Shown piece by piece: positions 1 to 5,598 of a stretch of 5,598 bases of DNA. Numbering within the stretch: position 1 is the stretch's first letter; each line of letters opens with the position of its first letter. Source of the DNA: Bacteroidaceae bacterium (GTDB lineage: Bacteria > Bacteroidota > Bacteroidia > Bacteroidales > Bacteroidaceae). A model generated the notes under the pieces. That model saw only the letters and a list, made by a program, of their open reading frames with translations. It ran no database searches and had not been told where the DNA came from. The stretch lies in contig JABUUA010000101.1 of assembly GCA_021443405.1 (NCBI GenBank), positions 15,009-20,606 on the forward strand, written 5' to 3'. The translations under genes and the position numbers were made by a program.

Positions 1-257
1 GCGCAAGCACGGTTTATCTTTACCAAGTCTTGGTAAACGATGCGACCGGCACCAATATTCAGGTGACCAACCTCAGAGTTACCCATCTGTCCGTCGGGCA
101 GACCCACGTTCTCGCCACTGGCCTCCAGCTGGCTGCAGGGGTAGTCTTTCCACAATGAATCGATGTAAGGAGTGGGCGTGTTGAAGATAACGTCGCCCTT
201 GCCACGGTTGCCGATTCCCCAACCGTCCAGAATCATCAAAAGTGCTTTCTTTGCCAT
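1..257 (-). CDS. gpmI: 2,3-bisphosphoglycerate-independent phosphoglycerate mutase, N-terminal part (runs off the left edge)
   Basis: Cytoplasmic glycolytic and gluconeogenic enzyme that interconverts 3-phosphoglycerate and 2-phosphoglycerate through a phosphoserine intermediate, using two divalent metal ions, usually manganese. Only the first 85 codons are present. The translation opens with MAKKALLMILDGWGIG, the family's N-terminal signature; D11 is the expected first metal ligand. Residues 57-71 read QMGNSEVGHLNIGAG, which surrounds the catalytic serine, here S61. The family is about 500-515 residues long, so more than 80 percent lies outside the window. The start is secure because an in-frame TAA lies at 276-278, 18 bp upstream of the ATG, with no other start between. 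The leader is A-rich and has no Shine-Dalgarno sequence, as is usual in Bacteroidetes. The gene lies 83 bp downstream of the sulfatase on the same strand. A functional link between the two is not evident, and gpmI is probably a separate housekeeping unit. The co-factor-dependent family GpmA is excluded because it lacks these motifs. Confidence 0.97.
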   Translation of the reverse strand, partial: MAKKALLMILDGWGIGNRGKGDVIFNTPTPYIDSLWKDYPCSQLEASGENVGLPDGQMGNSEVGHLNIGAGRIVYQDLVKINRAC

Positions 258-340
258 AATTCTTATTTTTATCTTTTAGTTTTATAGTTGTTACGTGTTG
301 TTCGCTGTCATCATCGGGCGTCGTACACCCTCGCTAACCC
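258..340 (-). other. Sulfatase-gpmI intergenic gap, no clear terminator or promoter
   Basis: This 83-bp gap separates two minus-strand genes. Read on the minus strand it holds one weak hairpin at 316-330: GGGTGT, a 3-base loop ACG, then ACGCCC, pairing with one G-U wobble. No T-run follows it, so it is not a convincing intrinsic terminator. The last 40 bases before gpmI are very A-rich, which fits a Bacteroidetes translation leader without a Shine-Dalgarno sequence. I find no TAnnTTTG box here. The gpmI promoter may therefore be divergent from consensus, may lie inside the sulfatase gene, or gpmI may partly be read through from the sulfatase promoter. Confidence 0.5.
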
Positions 341-1894
341 TCAGCGGCGTTGCAGTTGCGCCTCTATGTCATCGTCATACTCCTTTTGCAACTGGCGCAA
401 CTGCTCGTGGAGTCGGGCCTGTTGCTTGGCATATCGGGGCTGACCGTAGAGGTTGTGCAACTCGTTCGGGTCGTTCTTCAAGTCGTAGAGTTCCCACTGG
501 TCGTTGTCGTTGTAGAAGTGAATGAGTTTCCATCGCTTGGTGCGAATGCCGTAGTGGCGCTTCACCATGTGTTCGGCAGGGAACTCATAGAAATGATAGT
601 AGAGGGCGTCGCGCCACTTTCCCTCGGTCTTCTTACCCTTCAGGAGCGGCACGAGCGAGCGGCCTTGGATGTCGGCGGGGATGGGCGCTCCCGCCATGTC
701 GAGGAAGGTGGGGGCATAGTCGATGTTCTGCACCATCTCCTTCACCCAGCCGCGGCGCCGATAACCGTCGGGCAGACGCATGATGAGCGGCGTGTGGAAG
801 CTTTCCTCGTACATGAAACGCTTGTCGAACCAACCGTGCTCACCCATATAAAAGCCTTGGTCGCTGGTATAGACCACAAGGGTGTTCTCCAGCATGCCGT
901 GGTCGCGCAGATACTGCATCAGGCGACCCACATTCTCGTCCAGACTCTTGGTCACCTTGGCGTAGTCGCGCATATAGCGCTGGAACTTGGCTTCGGTCAG
1001 CGCGTCGCCCTCGTAGTGACGACTGCGGAAGTCGGTGGTGATGGAGTCGTAGAACTGCCAGTAGGTCTGGCGGTCGGCGGGTTCAAGACGGTTCACCATG
1101 CGCTCGTAGTTCTCGGTGAGACGCGACTGGTCGCCCTTGGAGTAGATTTTGCAGTCGTAGGCGAGGTCCATATCGTGGGCCGAGGCGATGCTCATCTCCT
1201 GCTGTTGTGCGGCCTCACGTCCCTCCCACTTGTCCCAGAAGGTCTCGGGCAACGGGAAGGTTTTGTCCTCGTAAGTGCGGAAATCCTTGAAGTCGGGCAG
1301 CCACGGACGGTGGCAAGCCTTGTGGTGGACAAACAGGATGAAGGGCCGCGATGTATCGCGCTGCTCCAGCCATGCTATGCTCTTGTCGGTCACGATGTCG
1401 GTGCAGTAGCCGTGCTCGGTATGCTGCTTTCCGTCCATGGTGATAAAGTCGGGGTTGTAGTAGTCGCCTTGTCCGGGCAATATCTCCCAGTGGTCGAAAC
1501 CCGTGGGCAGGCTCACCAAGTGCCACTTCCCGATGAGCGCCGTTTGATAACCGGCCTGCTGCATGAGCTTGGGCATGGTTTGCTGCGAGCCGTCGAAGAT
1601 GCCGTGCTCGTTGTTCGTAAACCCGTTTTTGTGGCTGTGCTTGCCCGTAATCATGCAGGCGCGACTGGGACCGCTCAGTGAGTTGGCCACGAAGCTCTCG
1701 CTGAAGATAACGCCCTCTTCGGCGATGCGGTCAAGATTCGGGGTTTGCACAGGACTGTGTCCGTAGCACGACATCATTTGTGCCGTGTGGTCATCGGTCA
1801 TAATATACACGATGTTGGGGCGCTGCGTTTCCTGCGCCATCAACTGCGTTGCCACAGAAAACAGGGAGACAAGGGTCGAAAATCTTTGCATCAT
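341..1894 (-). CDS. Exported serine-type S1 family sulfatase, N-acetylglucosamine-6-sulfatase-like
   Basis: Hydrolyses sulfate esters, most likely on host glycans such as mucin O-glycans or glycosaminoglycans, in the periplasm or outside the cell. A signal peptide is visible at residues 1-20, with a hydrophobic core and probable cleavage after LMA; there is no lipobox cysteine. The alkaline-phosphatase-like core starts at RPNIVYIMTDDH, with metal ligands D34 and D35. The sulfatase signature SGPSR is at 74-78; S74 is the residue matured to formylglycine, making this a serine-type enzyme that needs an anaerobic maturase (anSME), which is not in the window. Other expected active-site residues are K123 and H125 in GKWH, H191 and H195, D345 and Q346 in TSDQG, and K358. 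The C-terminal subdomain carries the usual WELYDLKNDPNE block at 467-478. At 517 residues it is full length. The TSDQG...GEHGWFDKRFMYEES segment recalls the S1_11 subfamily, but this assignment is from memory. An in-frame TAA at 1904-1906 decides the start; whether M1 or M2 is used is not resolved. A candidate promoter lies about 95 bp upstream. Confidence 0.95.
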   Translation of the reverse strand: MMQRFSTLVSLFSVATQLMAQETQRPNIVYIMTDDHTAQMMSCYGHSPVQTPNLDRIAEEGVIFSESFVANSLSGPSRACMITGKHSHKNGFTNNEHGIFDGSQQTMPKLMQQAGYQTALIGKWHLVSLPTGFDHWEILPGQGDYYNPDFITMDGKQHTEHGYCTDIVTDKSIAWLEQRDTSRPFILFVHHKACHRPWLPDFKDFRTYEDKTFPLPETFWDKWEGREAAQQQEMSIASAHDMDLAYDCKIYSKGDQSRLTENYERMVNRLEPADRQTYWQFYDSITTDFRSRHYEGDALTEAKFQRYMRDYAKVTKSLDENVGRLMQYLRDHGMLENTLVVYTSDQGFYMGEHGWFDKRFMYEESFHTPLIMRLPDGYRRRGWVKEMVQNIDYAPTFLDMAGAPIPADIQGRSLVPLLKGKKTEGKWRDALYYHFYEFPAEHMVKRHYGIRTKRWKLIHFYNDNDQWELYDLKNDPNELHNLYGQPRYAKQQARLHEQLRQLQKEYDDDIEAQLQRR

Positions 1895-1926
1895 GACAGC
1901 TTTTTATTCGGAGTATAACATTCGTC

Positions 1927-1978
1927 TGCGGGCTTTCATCCACTCGGGAGCAGGCCGCCTCACGCAAGCGCGCCCGCA
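1927..1978 (-). repeat. 7-bp GC-rich inverted repeat in the sulfatase leader
   Basis: The arms TGCGGGC (1927-1933) and GCCCGCA (1972-1978) are perfect reverse complements, separated by 38 bases that are themselves GC-rich. If the minus-strand promoter at 1990-2021 is right, both arms lie in the roughly 90-base untranslated leader of the sulfatase mRNA, where they could form a long-range stem. No T-run follows and no known riboswitch class is recognised. A 7-bp match in GC-rich sequence can arise by chance, so function is uncertain. Confidence 0.35.
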
Positions 1979-1989
1979 CTCACAAAAGA

Positions 1990-2021
1990 CAAAGGTACGA
2001 TTAAGCGAGCGATTTTCCAAG
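1990..2021 (-). promoter_or_regulatory. Candidate Bacteroidetes promoter for the sulfatase gene
   Basis: On the minus strand, CTTG (2021-2018) is followed after 20 bases by TACCTTTG (1997-1990). This fits the known Bacteroidetes housekeeping sigma pattern of a -33 TTTG and a -7 TAnnTTTG: the -7 box is a full match and the -33 box matches three of four bases. Transcription would begin near 1983-1986, giving a leader of about 90 bases. Phased A-tracts lie directly upstream. It is the only CAAAnnTA match on the plus strand in the whole intergenic region. Confidence 0.7.
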
Positions 2022-2043
2022 AAAAAAAGAGAAAAAAACAAAA
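2022..2043 (-). promoter_or_regulatory. Phased A-tracts upstream of the sulfatase promoter
   Basis: The plus strand shows two A7 tracts, 2022-2028 and 2032-2038, inside the near-identical decamers GAAAAAAAGA and GAAAAAAACA, then an A4 tract at 2040-2043. The two main tracts start exactly 10 bases apart, close to one helical turn, a pattern known to bend DNA. They abut the -33 box of the sulfatase promoter, where an UP-like element would act. That role is an inference. Confidence 0.45.
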
Positions 2044-2057
2044 TGGCGAAATACCGT

Positions 2058-2088
2058 TATCCGAGAAATTTATCGGTTTCATCGGATA
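2058..2088. repeat. Inverted repeat TATCCGA / TCGGATA, possible operator
   Basis: The arms TATCCGA (2058-2064) and TCGGATA (2082-2088) are perfect reverse complements with a 17-base spacer. The spacer holds a further ATCGG (2072-2076), so the 5-mer ATCGG occurs three times in 31 bases counting both strands. Spaced repeats of this kind can be binding sites for a dimeric regulator. The site lies about 37 bp upstream of the sulfatase -33 box and about 93 bp upstream of the recQ -7 box. No regulator gene is in view, so the role is unknown. Confidence 0.35.
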
Positions 2089-2180
2089 TTTTCAACCTTT
2101 TCACCGAAGAAAACAGCATCCGTCACCTATTTTTCGCAGAGAATATCCGCGGGCAACGCCGAAGATACGGAAATAATGAT

Positions 2181-2188
2181 TATCTTTG
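2181..2188 (+). promoter_or_regulatory. Candidate -7 box of the recQ promoter
   Basis: TATCTTTG is a full match to the Bacteroidetes -7 consensus TAnnTTTG and the only plus-strand match in the intergenic region. The recQ ATG is 21 bases further on, so the leader would be only about 14-18 bases. No TTTG or TTG is found at the expected -33 position, near 2157-2162, so the promoter is either weak or helped by other contacts. The leader between box and ATG is A-rich and has no Shine-Dalgarno sequence. Confidence 0.6.
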
Positions 2189-2209
2189 TCACATAAATAA
2201 AAATCGCCC

Positions 2210-4033
2210 ATGACGCCGCTCGACATCCTTCGCCGCTACTACGGCTATACGGAATTTCGCCCCATGCAGGCCGAAATCATCAGACATGTGACGGCCGGTC
2301 ACGACGCTCTCGTGCTCATGCCCACAGGCGGCGGCAAGAGCGTCTGCTACCAAATCCCAGCCCTATTGCGCCCGGGAACGGCCATCGTGGTCTCGCCCCT
2401 CATCTCGCTGATGAAGGACCAAGTGGAGGCACTGCGCGCCAACGGCATCAGCGCCGAGGCCATGAACAGTGCCAACGACGAGGGCCTCAACGCCCACATC
2501 CGCACCGCCTGCGAACAAGGCGAGGTGAAGTTGCTCTACATCTCCCCCGAACGATTGCTGTCCGAACTCACGTGGCTGCAACATTGCGTGCAGGTGTCGA
2601 TGATTGCCATCGACGAGGCACACTGCATCTCGCAGTGGGGACACGACTTCCGTCCCGAGTACACACAACTGGGCGGACTGCACGCCACCTTCCCCAACGT
2701 GCCCATCGTAGCACTCACGGCCACGGCCGACAAACTCACGCGACAAGACATCGTGGACCAGCTCCGCCTGCTCCAGCCACGCCTGTTCGTGGGTAGTTTC
2801 GACCGTCCCAACCTCTCCCTCACCGTGAGCAAAATGGGACAGAAGACCGACAAACTGCGTGTCATCCGCCAGTTGATAGCGCGCCACGGCGATGACAGCG
2901 GCATCATCTACTGCTTGGCCAAGAAGACTTGCGAAAGCGTGGCCGAGGAACTGCGCCGCATGGGCTTCCGTGCCGACAGCTATCACGCTGGCTTGTCGGC
3001 CGCCGAACGAACGCGTGTACAGGACGATTTTCTCAACGACCGCCTGCAAGTGGTCTGCGCCACCATAGCTTTCGGCATGGGCATCGACAAGAGTAACGTG
3101 CGGTTTGTGATACACTACAACCTGCCGAAGAGCATCGAGAACTATTATCAGGAGATAGGCAGAGCCGGGCGCGACGGTCTGCCCGCCGAGACGTTGCTAT
3201 TCTATAGCTTCGCCGACGTCATCACCCTGCGCAACTTCGCCTACGACAGCGGCCAGCAAACCCTCAATTTGGAAAAGTTGTCGCGCATGCAGGAATACGC
3301 CGAGAGCCAGGTGTGCCGGCGCCGCATCCTGCTCAACTACTTCGGACAAGCCACCGACCAGCCTTGTCACAACTGCGACGTATGCCATCATCCCCCACAG
3401 CAATTCGACGGAACCTTGCTGATTCAAAAGGCCCTTTCGGCCATGGCGCGCACCCAACAGCAAGTGGGCATAAGGATGCTGATAAGCATTCTCCGCGGTG
3501 CATTTTCCCCCGAAATTACCGAAAAGGGTTATCACACCCTGCCGACCTTCGGCGTGGGCCGCGACGTTCCGCACCGCGACTGGAACGACTACTTGCTACA
3601 GATGCTGCAAATGGGCTACATCGAAATAGCGTATGACGAGCACAACCACCTTCGCATCACCCCGCTGGGCGAGGACGTGCTCTACGGAAGGCGCAAGGCG
3701 GCGCTCGTGGTGCCGCAGAAAGAGGAGGCCGCAGCACCCCGAAAGCGCACGAGCAAGGCGCAGAAAGAGGAAGCAAAAGCGCCTTACACGCCCACCACAA
3801 CAGACGAACTACTGCTCAAGACGCTCAAGCAACTGCGTCTGGACATCGCGCAGGAGAAACGCGTTCCCGCGTTCGTCATCATGAGCGACCGCACCCTGCA
3901 AGACATGGTGGAGCGCAAACCCACCACACGCAGCGCGTTCGCCGAGGTCTATGGCATCGGTGAACACAAATGCGAACTCTACTACGAAATCTTCACCACC
4001 GCGATAACATCCTTCCTTCAAAACCAACACTAA
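2210..4033 (+). CDS. recQ: ATP-dependent DNA helicase RecQ
   Basis: A 3'-to-5' superfamily 2 DNA helicase that unwinds forks and recombination intermediates in DNA repair; cytoplasmic. All family motifs are visible: motif 0 at FRPMQ (16-20), Walker A TGGGKS (39-44, K43), DEAH box (135-138) followed by the aromatic-rich loop ISQWGHDFRPEY (140-151), motif III TATAD (170-174), motif V around FGMGID (288-293) and motif VI QEIGRAGRDG (314-323). The zinc-binding subdomain has C369, C386, C389 and C392. A winged-helix RQC region covers roughly 400-495 and an HRDC domain about 530-605, joined by a charged Lys/Glu/Ala-rich linker (about 502-527). The length of 607 is close to E. coli RecQ at about 609. 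An in-frame TAA at 2198-2200, 9 bp upstream, makes M1 the first possible ATG. The gene starts a plus-strand unit with the esterase 12 bp downstream. Nothing is missing or broken. Bacteroidales often carry more than one RecQ paralogue, and which this is cannot be told. Confidence 0.98.
   Translation: MTPLDILRRYYGYTEFRPMQAEIIRHVTAGHDALVLMPTGGGKSVCYQIPALLRPGTAIVVSPLISLMKDQVEALRANGISAEAMNSANDEGLNAHIRTACEQGEVKLLYISPERLLSELTWLQHCVQVSMIAIDEAHCISQWGHDFRPEYTQLGGLHATFPNVPIVALTATADKLTRQDIVDQLRLLQPRLFVGSFDRPNLSLTVSKMGQKTDKLRVIRQLIARHGDDSGIIYCLAKKTCESVAEELRRMGFRADSYHAGLSAAERTRVQDDFLNDRLQVVCATIAFGMGIDKSNVRFVIHYNLPKSIENYYQEIGRAGRDGLPAETLLFYSFADVITLRNFAYDSGQQTLNLEKLSRMQEYAESQVCRRRILLNYFGQATDQPCHNCDVCHHPPQQFDGTLLIQKALSAMARTQQQVGIRMLISILRGAFSPEITEKGYHTLPTFGVGRDVPHRDWNDYLLQMLQMGYIEIAYDEHNHLRITPLGEDVLYGRRKAALVVPQKEEAAAPRKRTSKAQKEEAKAPYTPTTTDELLLKTLKQLRLDIAQEKRVPAFVIMSDRTLQDMVERKPTTRSAFAEVYGIGEHKCELYYEIFTTAITSFLQNQH
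3715..3774 (+). repeat. Short in-frame direct repeat in the RecQ linker
   Basis: GCAGAAAGAGGAGGC (3715-3729) recurs as GCAGAAAGAGGAAGC (3760-3774), 14 of 15 bases identical and exactly 45 bases apart. It encodes QKEEA twice, at residues 503-507 and 518-522, in the linker between the winged-helix and HRDC domains. A small in-frame duplication in a disordered, lysine-rich linker would explain it. The spacing of 15 codons keeps the frame. Confidence 0.5.
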
Positions 4034-4045
4034 TACCCGATAACC

Positions 4046-5598
4046 ATGAAAAAAGCCCTATTCACGGGGATTACTTTCCTCGTCGCCCTGGCTGTTCAGG
4101 CCAAGGTGCAACTGCCCAACTACATCAGCAGCCACATGGTGCTGCAACAACAAGCCACGCTCACCCTCCGCCTTCAGGCGAGAGCGGGCAGCACCGTCTC
4201 GGTCACACCCTCGTGGAATCAGCAGACGGTGCAGGGAACGGCCGATGCCAACGGTCGATGCACCCTGCAACTGACCACCCCGAAGGCCGGTGGCCCCTAC
4301 GCCGTGACCTTTGACGACGGTGAACGCACCACCATCACCGACGTCTTGGTGGGCGAGGTGTGGCTGTGCTCCGGCCAGTCGAACATGGAGATGCCCGTGA
4401 GCGGTTGGGGCAAGGTGATGAATTACGAGCAGGAACTCGTGCAGGCACACCACCCCGACATCCGCCTTCTGCAGGTGAAGCGCATCACTTCGAACACGCC
4501 GAAGGACGACGTGGAACTGACCGCGGCAGGCTGGCAGGAATGCCACACCGGCAGCGTGGCCGAGTTCTCTTCCATAGCTTATTTCTATGCGCGCGAACTG
4601 AACCGGGCGCTCCGCGTGCCCGTGGGCGTCCTCGATTGTTCGTGGGGCGGCACGCCCGCAGAGGCGTGGACGGAGTTGGAGGCTCTGTCGGCCGTGGCAG
4701 GTTTCGAGCCTCAGGTGAAGGCGCTGCGCGAACATCGGCACGACAGCAACGCCATGGAACAGGAATACCGACGGCAGTTTGCCGCATGGCAAGCCACGCA
4801 AGCGCGCCCCGACATGGAGTTCGACAAGGCCACGCTGCAGCCCGACTGGGCTCCGATGCCCGTTCCCGCGGCGTGGGAGACCACGGTGTTGCCCAACTTC
4901 GACGGCGTAGTGTGGCTACAGTATGCCGTGGAGCTTGATGCTTCGTTCGCCGACGGCGCCCGTCTTTCCTTGGGAATGATTGACGACGACGATGTGACGT
5001 TTGTCAACGGACACGAGGTGGCCCGCGGCAGCGGCTGGGACCAACCGCGCCTCTACACCGTGGGAAGCGGCGTGCTGCATGCGGGCAAGAACGTCATCAC
5101 TGTACGCGTGCAGGACACAGCGGGCAACGGCGGCATCCACGGAACGCCCGGCAGCGTGTTCATCGAGTCGCAGACAGGCCAGCGCATCTCGCTGGCGGAC
5201 AACTGGCAGTACAAGGTGGACCGCTCCTACGAGGCCCGTCCCGAGAACATCCACAGCCAGAACTATCCCACGAATCTCTACAACGCCATGCTCTCGCCAC
5301 TGGCCTCCCTGCCCGTGAAGGGCTTTCTGTGGTATCAAGGTTGCGCCAATGTGGGCCGCGCCGCCCAATACAATCCGTTGATGAAGGCGCTGGTGACCAG
5401 CTGGCGCCGACTGTGGGGCGCCGACCTGCCCTTCTATTTCGTGCAGTTGGCCGGCTACCAAGCGCCCAGCGATTACCAGCCCGGCAGTGAGTGGGCCGCC
5501 TTACGTCAGGCCCAAGTGACTACGCTCGAACTCCCCAACACAGGCATGGCCGTGGCCATCGACCTGGGCAACCCCATCGACATTCATCCGAAGAACAA
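4046..5598 (+). CDS. Exported sialate O-acetylesterase-like SGNH hydrolase (runs off the right edge)
   Basis: Probably removes O-acetyl groups from sialic acid or other acetylated sugars on host or plant glycans, outside the cytoplasm. The frame is open from the ATG to the window end, 517 codons plus 2 bases. A signal peptide is visible at residues 1-19 (MKK, hydrophobic stretch, cleavage likely after VQA). The SGNH blocks are present: GQSNM with nucleophile S112, SWGGTPAEAW (199-208) as the oxyanion-glycine block, WYQGCAN (429-435) with N435, and DIHPKN (512-517) with D512 and H514. A beta-sandwich, sugar-binding-like insert covers about 280-375 (LQYAVELD...DDDDVTFVNG...NVITVRVQD) between the catalytic blocks, as in many Bacteroidota sialate O-acetylesterases. 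The family runs near 650-700 residues, so roughly the last quarter is missing. The preceding in-frame codon chain reaches the recQ stop (4031-4033) within 15 bp, so this ATG is the only reasonable start. No promoter or terminator fits in the 12-bp gap, so it is likely co-transcribed with recQ. Substrate is inferred from the family only. Confidence 0.93.
   Translation, partial: MKKALFTGITFLVALAVQAKVQLPNYISSHMVLQQQATLTLRLQARAGSTVSVTPSWNQQTVQGTADANGRCTLQLTTPKAGGPYAVTFDDGERTTITDVLVGEVWLCSGQSNMEMPVSGWGKVMNYEQELVQAHHPDIRLLQVKRITSNTPKDDVELTAAGWQECHTGSVAEFSSIAYFYARELNRALRVPVGVLDCSWGGTPAEAWTELEALSAVAGFEPQVKALREHRHDSNAMEQEYRRQFAAWQATQARPDMEFDKATLQPDWAPMPVPAAWETTVLPNFDGVVWLQYAVELDASFADGARLSLGMIDDDDVTFVNGHEVARGSGWDQPRLYTVGSGVLHAGKNVITVRVQDTAGNGGIHGTPGSVFIESQTGQRISLADNWQYKVDRSYEARPENIHSQNYPTNLYNAMLSPLASLPVKGFLWYQGCANVGRAAQYNPLMKALVTSWRRLWGADLPFYFVQLAGYQAPSDYQPGSEWAALRQAQVTTLELPNTGMAVAIDLGNPIDIHPKN

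Larger units (their letters stand above)
1895..2209. other. Divergent intergenic region between the sulfatase gene and recQ
   Basis: This 315-bp region separates two divergently transcribed genes and is richer in A and T than the genes on both sides, especially from 2011 to 2209. It holds a candidate minus-strand promoter (1990-2021), a candidate plus-strand -7 box (2181-2188), phased A-tracts (2022-2043) and two inverted repeats (1927-1978 and 2058-2088). An ATG at 2043 opens a 56-codon frame that stops at 2211-2213, overlapping the recQ start as ATGA. I do not call this a gene, since it contains the recQ -7 box and has no recognisable domain. I see no tRNA, riboswitch or transposon end here. 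Confidence 0.6.

Noticed and set aside
316..330. Hairpin between the sulfatase and gpmI as a terminator
   Set aside because: The stem is only 6 bp with a G-U pair and a 3-base loop, and no T-run follows on the minus strand.
350..1681. A 443-codon open frame on the plus strand, antisense to the sulfatase
   Set aside because: It lies entirely over a convincing sulfatase gene. Its product is a monotonous Leu/Val-rich chain with no domain, as expected from the reverse strand of a GC-biased gene.
2363..3115. A 250-codon open frame on the minus strand within recQ
   Set aside because: Fully nested opposite the RecQ helicase motifs, no recognisable domain, composition typical of an antisense shadow.
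4058..4801. A 247-codon minus-strand frame and a 192-codon plus-strand frame (4360-4938) over the esterase
   Set aside because: Both overlap the signal peptide, catalytic block or early body of the esterase, whose motifs are clear in the third frame. The alternatives show Arg- or His-rich random composition.
4916..5461. A 181-codon minus-strand frame over the esterase's beta-sandwich and block III
   Set aside because: Nested opposite a well-supported coding region and without a recognisable domain.
1..5598. A novel defence, mobile or CRISPR-like system built around recQ
   Set aside because: RecQ has the standard housekeeping domain order and length. No nuclease, transposase, integrase, reverse transcriptase, toxin, spaced repeats or terminal inverted repeats with target duplications are visible in the window.

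Overview
The window looks like an ordinary chromosomal segment from a GC-rich member of the Bacteroidales, possibly Prevotellaceae. This rests on three things seen in the sequence: no Shine-Dalgarno sequence before any of the four genes, with A-rich leaders before gpmI and recQ; -7 promoter boxes of the Bacteroidetes type TAnnTTTG; and a serine-type exported sulfatase near a sialate O-acetylesterase-type enzyme, a combination typical of glycan-foraging gut or oral Bacteroidota. The genus is an inference.

Layout: (1) positions 1-257, minus strand, the first 85 codons of gpmI, a glycolytic phosphoglycerate mutase that runs off the left edge. (2) 341-1894, minus strand, a complete exported serine-type S1 sulfatase of 517 residues, 83 bp upstream of gpmI on the same strand. 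(3) 1895-2209, a 315-bp divergent intergenic region with one candidate promoter in each direction, phased A-tracts, two inverted repeats and a doubtful 56-codon small ORF. (4) 2210-4033, plus strand, a complete RecQ DNA helicase of 607 residues with helicase core, zinc and winged-helix region and HRDC domain. (5) 4046-5598, plus strand, an exported SGNH-type sialate O-acetylesterase-like enzyme that follows recQ after only 12 bp and runs off the right edge after 517 codons.

The sulfatase and the esterase both carry signal peptides and plausibly remove sulfate and acetyl caps from host glycans such as mucins or glycosaminoglycans, so that other glycosidases can work. They are transcribed in opposite directions and separated by recQ, and no SusC/SusD pair, glycoside hydrolase or regulator lies in view, so a polysaccharide utilisation locus is not shown here. 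gpmI and recQ are housekeeping genes. I found no mobile element, tRNA, rRNA, CRISPR array or clearly novel system. The most unusual places are the divergent intergenic region and the tight, same-frame recQ-esterase junction.
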